Below, in pieces: positions 10,448 through 18,499 of a stretch of 64,000 nt of DNA. The position numbers were made by a program, and so were the translations under genes. The stretch spans positions 18,058,677 to 18,122,676 of the forward strand of contig JAJEKV010000011.1 in assembly GCA_021234155.1 (NCBI GenBank), in the 5' to 3' direction. Each line of letters starts with the position of its first letter. The stretch's first letter is position 1. A model generated the notes under the pieces. The model was given only the letters and a program-made list of their open reading frames with translations. It was not told the origin of the DNA and did not search any database. Origin of the DNA: Isoetes taiwanensis. Lineage: Eukaryota; Streptophyta; Lycopodiopsida; Isoetales; Isoetaceae.

Positions 10448-11894
10448 TTTCGTGATCAAGTACCGTCCTGGATCCCTCCAAGGAAAGCCTGATGCCTTGT
10501 CTCGACGCTCCTACCTTGAGCCCAAACTAGGTGATCCTGCATATGATCAGCAATCACAGGTTATTTTAGGGCACGATCGGTTCCGACTCATGGCTCTCAC
10601 TTTGTTCGAGAGGCCTCATGATCTGACCTTGTTGGAGTGCATTCGAGCATCTCTGCCCTCCGATCCATTGGCTCAAGATGTATTCTCACACATTGGCGCT
10701 GCATCATCTTCTCAGCAGATGGGATCAGACTATGATCGTTTTGAGGTTCGAGATGGATTCCTGCTCCGTGATGGGCTTCTATATGTGCCAGATGGTGCTT
10801 CTAGGCTTCAGGTTCTTCAGGCTTGCCATGATTCACCTCTGGCCGGACACTTTGGAGTAGCCAAGACTCTTGAACTTATTAGTCGAGAGTATTGGTGGCC
10901 AGGTCTTCGTCGCTCTGTCGAAGCTTTTATTCGATCATGTGACATCTGCTGTCGAGCCAAGGTTCCAAGGCATCTTCCTCATGGCCTGCTTCAGCCTTTA
11001 CCAGTTCCAGCCGGTCCTTGGAAGAGTATTTCAGTGGATTTCATTGTCGAGCTTCCATCCTCCCAGGGCCATGACGCTATCCTTGTTGTTGTTGACCGTT
11101 TTTCCAAGATGGCACATTTCATTCCTTGCAGCACTTCTACCTCTAGCGAAGCCACAGCGGTTCTCTTGCTTCGAGAGGTGGTTCGACTCCATGGCGTACC
11201 AGATAACATTGTCAGTGACCGCGGCCCTCAACTTGTTGCCAGTTTTTGGAAGCGTCTATTGCAACTCTTGCATGTGGAACGTTCGCTCTCTTCTGGACAT
11301 TATCCAGAGACCAATGGACAGGTGGAGCGCACTAATCAAACCCTTGAGCAGTATTTGCGATGCTTCATCAATTATCAGCAGGATGACTGGGTTGATTGGC
11401 TACCGCTGGCAGAATTTGCTTATAATAATTCTGTCCATGCCTCCACAGGCTAGACTCCGTTCATTATTAATTTCGGCATGCATCCCCGGTGGTCCTTGAT
11501 TGCTCCTGGATATGACTCAGTCAATCCCAGTGCCGAAGACAGGCTCGAGAAGCTCCGCATGCTTCAGGATGATCTTGACACCATCTTCTCCGGGCCCAAA
11601 GCGTTATCGTCATCATGCGGATCAGCATCGTCGGGCCGCTCCCCTTTTGTAGTTGGTGATCTTGTTTGGCTCTTGCGTCGGGATTTTACCGGCGGCTTCG
11701 CCCTTGTAACAAGCTCGACTCACGGCGGCTTAGGTCCCTATCGATCATTGCACAAGTTGGTGATCTTGCCTTTCCGTCGGAGCTTACGCCATCATCCGGC
11801 TTCACCCGGTGTTTCATGTGTCTTTGTTAGAACCCTATATGGCGAATCCATTTCGGATCGAAGTACCTCCACCTCCACCACCGGTCGAGATTGA
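10395..11894 (+). pseudogene. gypsy integrase, interrupted by an amber stop
   Basis: The frame starts in the RNase H tail (FVIKYRPGSLQGKPDALSR). The zinc-binding domain is HDSPLAGHFGVAKT ... CDICCRAK. The catalytic core has SVDFIVELP, SDRGPQLVASFW and the E-containing ETNGQVERTNQTL, so all three acidic catalytic residues are present. A TAG at 11451-11453 interrupts the domain after AYNNSVHASTG; the same frame continues with TPFIINFG and GDLVWLLRRDF before it degenerates near 11700. Confidence 0.9.
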
Positions 11895-12110
11895 TGATCA
11901 TGAGGAGTTCGAGGTTCGAGAGATTCTAGACTCAAGTTTCTTCGTCGACGATTGTATTGCCGTCGATTGGGAAGGTTTTTCGCCAAGTGACAGAACGAGG
12001 AGCCTGCCGAGAATCGACTAATGCACACGACAAAATTGCGAGTTTCACCGGCGTTACCGCGCATAAGCCAAGTCCGAAAGTACTCCGCCCCGGCTTCGAG
12101 GACTTCGCCG
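11795..12110 (+). pseudogene. chromodomain tail of the gypsy integrase
   Basis: After a frame change, FHVSLLEPYMANPF, a polyproline stretch and the chromodomain-like EEFEVREILDS ... VDWEGFSPSDRT are read. This is the C-terminal targeting domain of chromoviruses, which in relatives guides integration to modified histone. The aromatic-rich middle is damaged (FFVDDCIAVDWEG). A NAHDKIASF run follows in another frame. It confirms assignment to the chromovirus branch. Confidence 0.75.
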
Positions 12111-12129
12111 CCATCGTAGGAGGGGATGG

Positions 12130-12826
12130 TGTGGCGACCATACGGATATTAAGTATCATCACGAACATTATACTCCTATGTACAAAAGATGGTCGTCACC
12201 ACGGATGCAAAGGGTAGTTGCACAAGGCGGGGTTTGAACTCACAACCTTCGGTTGCGAGTCACACACCCTTACCAAGTGCGCTACCAATATTTGTTGAAG
12301 ACATTCCTTCACGTCTTCCTCATATGTGGGACTATCTCGGAGGGTTCTAGAATGTTCTAGAACCTAAATGCATCTTGCGACACTTGGTAGCGATCTCATC
12401 CATTGGAGTGGCGCGATCGATCGTTGGTTTAGATATATAAGGAGGCACCTCCTTCTTGTCAAACCATTCCGGTTCAACGCCAGTCTTGAGCCTTCTAGGC
12501 ATCTGTCTCGTGTTCCTGCTTGTTCCTGCTTGCCTTCGGGCCATTGTATTCTTGATTCCTGTTCATATATCAGATTCTTTGCCGATCTTGGCGTATTTCT
12601 TTCGTATTTCTTGCGTATTCTCCACGTATTTTCCTTGTTTTCGCGTAGGTTCATGACAGGGTGTTGTAGATGGTGATGGTCGGTTTGTACAGCAGTAGAG
12701 TTGCAGTTTTTCTGTGAGCTTGTTGTGGAGTGTCGAGTTATCGTTGTCTCTTTGGGGCAGTTCTCCTTCCTCCTCACTTGCTTTGTAACATTACCATTCT
12801 TTTAATATATTGATGACACAGTTCTT

Positions 12827-12827
<1 letters not shown>
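12130..12827 (+). repeat. 3' LTR of the gypsy element
   Basis: It starts TGTGGCGACC directly after the polypurine tract, has a TATA box at 12434-12440, and plausibly ends with CA next to the A run at 12828. Its 12479-12659 part is inverted relative to the 5' LTR and carries a 10-bp tandem duplication (GTTCCTGCTT) absent from the other copy. The antisense tRNA-like stretch lies at about 12212-12287. Confidence 0.8.

Positions 12828-12863
<36 letters not shown>
12828..12863 (+). repeat. A36 tract after the gypsy 3' LTR
   Basis: An uninterrupted run of about 36 A follows TTCTTC. It could be a poly(A) remnant of an mRNA-like intermediate or an expanded simple repeat. Confidence 0.9.
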
Positions 12864-12866
<3 letters not shown>

Positions 12867-13078
12867 CTTAAAAAAAACTTCAATCATGGAAAGAAATGGC
12901 TCTATTCTTGCAGAAAGCGCTAGCGCTGTTATTCCGGTAGGCCAAAGCCACAATCACGCCATCATCGGACTCTAATGCCAAAACTGGAGCATAAACTGTA
13001 CGCCATAGCCAGAGAAAAGGGCAAAAGTGGCCGCAGAATTCAACCTAACGAAAACTTCACGTTAAGGGAATGTCAGTT

Positions 13079-13156
13079 TACCAGACATTCCGGCGTGTCA
13101 GGCATGCCTCCGTGCTGACGCGCGTCGTCATGCCTTCTACGTCGGAATGTCTGGTA
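13079..13156. repeat. short element with 14-bp inverted ends
   Basis: TACCAGACATTCCG (13079-13092) is repeated as its exact reverse complement at 13143-13156, around a GC-rich core that contains GGCATG and CATGCC words. It could be a small foldback or MITE-like unit. No target duplication is clear. Confidence 0.5.
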
Positions 13157-13161
13157 ATTGT

Positions 13162-13274
13162 GCCATCGCAGTGGTGGTCTAATGGTAAGGCCTTGGATTG
13201 GGGTGATTCCGACAGGGTTCAAAACCCACTAGCTACCATCGGTGGGAGACGTGACCATGTCAAAAAAAAAAAAA
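13162..13274 (+). mobile_element. tRNA-derived SINE
   Basis: A pol III box A (TGGTCTAATGGT, 13175-13186) and box B (GGTTCAAAACC, 13216-13226) lie 30 bp apart. About 35 bp later the sequence ends in an A13 tail (13262-13274). The absence of tRNA cloverleaf stems and the presence of a tail make it a short SINE and not a tRNA gene. Its left boundary is not precise. Confidence 0.7.
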
Positions 13275-13336
13275 GGGATATTTTATAGTAAGAAAAGAAA
13301 AGAAGCAAGTAATCTTTACCTTTGACAGGCAATGCA

Positions 13337-13413
13337 CCAACGTAGTTATAATTCTCAACCGTCCACCTCACATGACGTAGTTATAATTCTCAACCGTCTG
13401 CCTTAGTTATAAG
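13337..13413. repeat. truncated copies of the ~190-bp repeat (left of LINE fragment)
   Basis: Two tandem partial units begin with GTAGTTATAATTCTCAACCG. The second is interrupted by the LINE fragment that follows. Confidence 0.7.
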
Positions 13414-13833
13414 ATGAATATTAATCATCTCACAGAATATAGAAGTCAGGGATATCTAAATTCGGATATCTCCAGATCACATAAGCAGATTATTGCCCGG
13501 TACAGAACGAGTTCACACAGATTGGAGATTGAAACTGGGAGATGGTTCAGGATCCCTGCTGAAGAAAGAATCTGCAAATTATGTTCATCAGGTAGTGTAG
13601 AAGATGAGTGTCATGCACTCTTGCAATGTTCGGCTTATGCACATATAAGAGAGAGTTATGGTATACAAGCACATGATTTTTACTCATTGTTAACAGTGCC
13701 ACCCATAGTACTGGATCATATCTGAAGGCGGTAGACACACACCGATCCTTCTTATTGTCATTAAAGATGTAAATAGCTCTGTTTTTGGGCTCCATGGCCT
13801 CTCAAGGCCCAAGAGAGCAATAGACATAAATAA
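13414..13833 (+). mobile_element. 5'-truncated LINE fragment with C-terminal zinc-finger region
   Basis: A 103-codon frame encodes RYRTSSHRLEIETGRW and a Cys/His cluster (CKLCSSG ... DECHALLQCSAY). This is the cysteine-rich region after reverse transcriptase in non-LTR elements (zf-RVT-like). Downstream is a short 3' UTR with TTTGGGCTCCATGGCCTCTC, related to the tails at 42.2 and 60.3 kb, ending in an ATAAATAAT-like repeat. The flanking ~190-bp repeat resumes right after, so the fragment inserted into that repeat. Confidence 0.75.
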
Positions 13834-14290
13834 TAATTCTCAACCGTCCGCCTTAGTTATAATTCTCAACCATCTACCTCACATGACGTAGTTATAATTC
13901 TCAACCGTCTCAACCGTCCGCCTCACTCATATGACCAGCTCATATGTGTTAGCTAGCATTGTTAACAAGATAATTGTGCCTTCGAAGATAAAAGGTTCTC
14001 ATCGATTATGTCTCAAAGTGGCATCATACACAATACACAAGTGCAGGTGGTCTTGCGTTTAATATAAAGCTACTATAAATTAATTATAAATTATATTTCC
14101 AATTACCAACGTAGTTATAATTCTCAAGCGTCCGCCTCACTCATATGACCAGCTCATATGTGCTAGCATTGTTAACAAGATAATTGTGCCTTCGAAGATG
14201 AAAGGTTCTCATCGATTATGTCTCAAATGGCATCATACACAATACACAAGTGCAGGCGGTCTTGCGTTACTGTAAATTTTCCCAAATTAT
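13834..14290. repeat. further copies of the ~190-bp repeat
   Basis: Partial and near-complete units continue from 13.83 kb. Two long copies of the CATATGACCAGCTCATATG block lie near 13.93 and 14.14 kb, about 215 bp apart. The last copy carries the full GATTATGTCTCAAATGGCAT to GCAGGCGGTCTTGCG part lacking at 4.4 kb. Confidence 0.75.
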
Positions 14291-14700
14291 ATTTCCAATT
14301 ACCAAATCCTTGTCGTTCTATTCTATTCTTAAAACAGCATATCACCATTACCATACGGTTACAGGATAGATACCTGGGTTTACATGCAGGCTGAAATAAA
14401 GTCAACCCCAAAAAATACTTATGAAAAACCTCACCGTATCATGCAAGAAAAGCAAGTACTGGATCTAACATATCTAAACATTGCCATTGATCAGAAAGTG
14501 AGGACAATTGTGAGAGCAAAGTTGGAAGATCATATTTTTACCAATGCCTATTGATTGCAGAAAACTTGATTGACTTGCTGTCTATAAATGCCATGTAACC
14601 ACAACCTCAGCAGTTTTCATAACCATGTATAACTAATTCTCCAGAAGCTTAAACCCTTCCTGTTCCAAATCATCAAAATCCATGCCATTTCATCCCGCCT
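14291..14700. other. non-coding interval
   Basis: AT-rich sequence with no supported gene. It may include the 3' UTR of the minus-strand coding relic that ends near 14702. Confidence 0.5.
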
Positions 14701-14701
14701 T

Positions 14702-15955
14702 CTAGATTTGGCACCCCAAAGCTTCCATTGGGCCAGGTTGATACCACGCTTTAATTTCCTGAAACCAGCTCGAAATTCCAAGAGCCTGTATTGTGAAGGT
14801 GACTGCCAATTTTGAAATTACAATGCCAAAAAGCTTTTAACTCAATGTTCAAAACATGATCATGATTATGCCAGGGGAAGCTTATTACAAACCTTCAACA
14901 GATGGATATGCATTCAACAGATTTGCAAGAGAGTATACACCACTATCTTTCCCACCTAAGATAATGGGTAAGGTGCCATAAATTGCCTTAAATAGAAAAT
15001 GGATGTATTAACAACACTGTACACATACACACTCTATGAGGAAATTATTTTAACAGTGCCCTCATAAATAAATATATCTACATGGAGGACAAAACTCTTA
15101 AGACTATACAATGTGCTCTTTATAACAGTGATAAGATTTAAGAGACATACAATAGTAAAATGCATGATGATAGTTTCATAAAGTACTGAAGCAGCTTTAG
15201 GCAGTCTTTCCACCACTGTCATCATTGACCCTGGACAATTTTAAACTCAGCAAAGAATATGAGATAAGTTCTCAAATTGTGAAAATACTGAGAAAAGCTT
15301 ACAATTCTCTAGTGTTGTGGCCATCTTCAGACACACTTCCTTCTTCAACAGCCTTAGAAGCTTCCTGGACACGCCCCGCAATCCATTGTGCCCGAGCTCT
15401 ATCCTTTTCCAGAATTTTCTGCCAATCTTGAGGAGTGTTGATTGTACCCTTTGCAGCAGGATGAAGTTTCACTACCGTCACATGTTCTGATTTATCATCC
15501 TTGATATTAGGATCTGTAGCAACCTCAGAGGCTGCACTCTTTGCTTCCTCTGCCATGAATGAAACTGATGCTAAAATCATACACAAAAGAAATGTGAGCG
15601 TCATTTTTAGGTCAAATGGCATCGCTGTTTATCACAATCCTCTATTTTATCACAATCCCTTGTTTTATCTGAATATAACCTGCATCCAAACAATCTATCT
15701 CAACTGGAAGAATTTCAAAACCGCGACATACAATTGAAGACTGAAGGCCAATTCGAACGAGAAATTAGATTATAGCAGATACTCAAACTTAAAAGGGAAC
15801 AGAACGAAACACGAGAAATAAAGAGCCCGTTTTAAATCTAGACGCAAACCAAAAAAGGGGAAAAAACCTGAAGCGATTGTTCCGGCGCCCGAATAGAGCT
15901 TCCCGTAGAACGATGGTTCCGGCTTCTTGTGGTATACGTGGCAAGCTACATGCAA
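14702..15955 (-). CDS. putative multi-exon gene, unrecognised (minus strand)
   Basis: Several exon-like segments with splice consensus lie on minus. 14986-14893 reads AIYGTLPIILGGKDSGVYSL between a TTTAAG acceptor and a GAAG/GTTTGT donor. It joins in phase to 14802-14702, which starts VTFTIQALGISSWFQ and ends LGCQI-stop. 15230-15151 (MMTVVERLPKAASVLYE) can precede them. Further upstream, 15622-15310 encodes a hydrophobic N-terminus like a signal peptide (MTLTFLLCMILASVSFM) followed by a charged region with QKILEKDRARAQWIAGRV. 15955-15872 (HKKPEPSFYGKLYSGAGT) may be a first exon. The junctions between the upper pieces are not resolved. I do not recognise the protein; it could be a real small gene or a relic. 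Confidence 0.35.
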
Positions 15956-16442
15956 AAAATATTAAAAAAACGAATGAAGAGCATTCACGCCCTAAAATGT
16001 CATTTAGGTTGAAAAGTTCTTTCGGTATACTTGAGTTTTTTTATGAACCGTAAATGTACGATGGTTTTATCTACGCCCAATGGGTTGGACTTCAATAAGG
16101 GTACATCCCCATTACCGCAGAACCCAGTTCTGGGAGCTTTGCCATGTAAGCAAAGCAAAGGCATTTACATGGAGACCATTCTCATTGCAGTTCAGTGCTC
16201 CTAAACCTGAAATCAGAACAAGAAACAAATCGTAATCGATTTCTTCACTAGAAGACAAATCAAATCTAGCAAGAAGACAAACCCAGCTCTGAGTTCAGCA
16301 ATTTAGAAGTCCTCTCGCACTTCCGAGTTTTTTGAAGTTGCCTTTGCCACGAAGGACGAAATAAGGCTGGAGAAGAGATAGTGCGGCCAATTTTTTTTTG
16401 TCGCTACTTGCCACGAATCAAAGGCAAGGCTAGGTAACAGAC

Positions 16443-16860
16443 TAATGGGGATGCACCCTAAAAACCTCCCAAACTTTCCACGGAAACCTCGCCAACTTTC
16501 TCTAGAAACCTCCCAATTTTCTTGGAAACCTCCCAAATTTTCCATGGAAACCTCCCCAACTTTCCTTGTATGACCTGGAGAGGTTTCCATATTATAAAAC
16601 AGGGGAGGTTTCTAAACCTCCCCACCTTTCCATGGAAACCTCCCCAACTTTTTGGGCATGACCTGGGGAGGTTTTCAATTAAGAAAATAGGGGAGGTTTC
16701 CACGGGAAGGTGGGACCAAGATTTGCCCTCCCGTGCATCTCGATCCTCGTCCGTCTTAATGAGGTGCCATCCCTCAGTGATTGCTAAAATTAATTACTAT
16801 TTTTTTATAAATATTTTATGGAAACCTCCTCAATTTTCCAAAGAAAATATTTAGCAAAAT
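16443..16860. repeat. cluster of GGAAACCTCCCC motifs in both orientations
   Basis: About twelve copies of (G)GAAACCTCCC(C) or its complement GGGGAGGTTTCC occur in ~400 bp, spaced roughly 20-30 bp, often with TTTCCATGGAAA between them. A second cluster lies at 21.0-21.17 kb. Clustered short motifs in mixed orientation are a feature of subterminal regions of some DNA transposons. Confidence 0.75.
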
Positions 16861-17118
16861 AACAGGGGGTTGCTTTTGTGTTTTTGTACTTTTTTCCCTA
16901 AGGTTTTTATATGATTTTGTGGTGTATTCTCGTGGGTGTACTAATGCGTACATCTAGAGTGTATTTTTTATATGGCACTTGCCAATGGTTTAGCCCCTTA
17001 CCAAACAAAAAAAAATCTGATTCGTGGCATGCAAAGCTCCAAAATTATTTTTTAGGGTTCTCTAATACCCATCAATTTTTTTCCCAGAGTCAAAGGGAAA
17101 GGAGCGGCCCCCTCACGG

Positions 17119-18430
17119 CTCCTTCTTGGGTATGTAGTAGAGGAGTAATATGGGATGCTGCAGATATTGCCAATGTTCTACACGGCCGCCTGGTCTCAGA
17201 TGGAGCATCAGGTAGCATTCCAGGTGGTGTCAATCTGGTTTAATGGGTCTTGATATCTCACACACAAGCTTCATTATTGATAATCAGAGACATATTTGAC
17301 TGCAGATCAGGAGGACAACAATAATAGCATTTGGATGAACCGTAGAATTTACGTCTTGTTTAATGCATTATTTTTATTTTGGTTGTCTCACATTTTTGTC
17401 ACCTGTAGTAACAGGAAATGGTTACAAGAGAATAAGCATTTGAGACATATGTAGATTCCTGACGCTGAAGCAGTGGTAGTGGTGCAATGCAATCCTGTTG
17501 CTGTAGGTAAAGAGTCTTCCCAAAGTAAGCAAAAACACACTTCAGATGAGAGACTGGAACCTGTAAGTGCATTGTATAAAGGATTATCCAAGAAACGTGG
17601 ATAGCCACTGCAACCTTTAACACCATCAAATTCTTGAAGAACGGTTATTTTATTAGTTGTTACTGACGAGAAAGCTGGAATGTGGACTAGAATGGCTGTT
17701 GGTAGCAAACATGTTCTTTCAGAAGAAGAATTATTACAATCATTATTTACTAAATTGCGTGACAGGCTGCTTGCTTTTGATCCTTTGAATAAAGAACACG
17801 TGGTCAAGTTAAATAAGGTGGAATCTGAGTATTGGAAGCGCAGCCAAGGATACTGAGTAGGAAAGAGTCATGAGATTTTGGGCTTTGATTGTGAGCGATA
17901 GCAGTAGACTTCAGAAGTATGTTTCCCTGCTGGAACAGTGAAAAAACCAGATTTGGAAGACATAAAATACATGGAGGAGTTGCTTCAAATTGTCAAAAGG
18001 GAAGGCATACTCGCATCCTGCTTCAAATGATGCTGCAGATGCTGTGTTCTCCTGGGTAAGACATTTACTAGTTAATTCTTATTTGGCTTAGAGTTTATGC
18101 AGCATATGTTCTGTTTTACTTTGGTTGATTTTACTAGTGTTGAGATTTTAAATTTGCATTGCAGGTTAGATTTGGGGTGAAGGACCTTTCAGATGTAAGG
18201 TTGCTAGATGTTGAAAATACAAGAGGAGGTTGTCCTGTGAAAATGATGCTTCAACTTAAGGAGAATGGTTGTCAAAAGGACATATAACACACAATTCATA
18301 TTTACATGCTTGCCTCTATTTTTTCATTGATATGTCCCTGCAGGGGATTCCATGCAGAGAGTCTGTTCAACTACTTCACCTATGGCCAAACCCATACAGA
18401 AACTTCATACACTACAAATCTAGGTATGTT
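17119..18430 (+). pseudogene. spliced coding relic, unrecognised (plus strand)
   Basis: Coding-like pieces occur on plus with stops between them: DAADIANVLHGRLVSDGA near 17.15 kb; AGMWTRMAVGSKHVLSEEEL followed by LFTKLRDRLLAFDPLN near 17.68-17.78 kb; DIKYMEELLQIVKREG near 17.96 kb; an exon-like VRFGVKDLSDVRLLDVENTR after a GCAG acceptor at about 18.17 kb; and FHAESLFNYFTYG near 18.35 kb. Several introns and frame breaks are implied. The family is not recognised. The order suggests one decayed gene. Confidence 0.35.
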
Positions 18431-18435
18431 TTAAT

Positions 18436-18480
18436 TTTTGGCCTAGTGGACATGCGTAGGTTCAAATCCTACGGGGCATC
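18436..18480 (+). repeat. tRNA-like fragment (box A/box B), probable SINE remnant
   Basis: TGGCCTAGTGGAC resembles box A. A perfect T-arm (GTAGG-TTCAAAT-CCTAC) follows only about 15 bp later, too close for a tRNA. The anticodon arm is missing, so this is a deleted SINE or tRNA relic. Confidence 0.4.
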
Positions 18481-18499
18481 ATATATCCATTCAAATCGT

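Larger units (their letters stand above)
6790..12863 (+). mobile_element. decayed Ty3-gypsy chromovirus with discordant LTRs
   Basis: Two LTR-like sequences starting TGTG(A/G)CGACCATACGG at 6790 and 12130 flank a gag-pol interior in the usual gypsy order: zinc-knuckle Gag, protease, reverse transcriptase, RNase H, integrase, chromodomain. A polypurine tract (AGGAGGGGATGG, 12118-12129) precedes the 3' LTR. The interior is cut by several frame breaks and one amber stop, so the copy is inactive. The LTRs agree for their first ~340 bp, then carry the same ~175-bp segment in opposite orientation. An A run of about 36 ends the right side at 12863. No target-site duplication could be assigned. Confidence 0.9.

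Noticed and set aside
11809-12217. Separate small genes after the integrase
   Set aside because: The frames are pieces of the chromodomain tail and of the LTR start, explained by the gypsy element.
12364-12777. 137-codon minus frame in the gypsy 3' LTR
   Set aside because: It exists because the LTR segment is open on minus. The same peptide appears on plus in the inverted 5' LTR, and it is not a gene.
18436-18480. tRNA gene
   Set aside because: The T-arm is perfect, but box A is only about 15 bp away, and no anticodon arm or acceptor stem exists. Kept only as a tRNA/SINE remnant.
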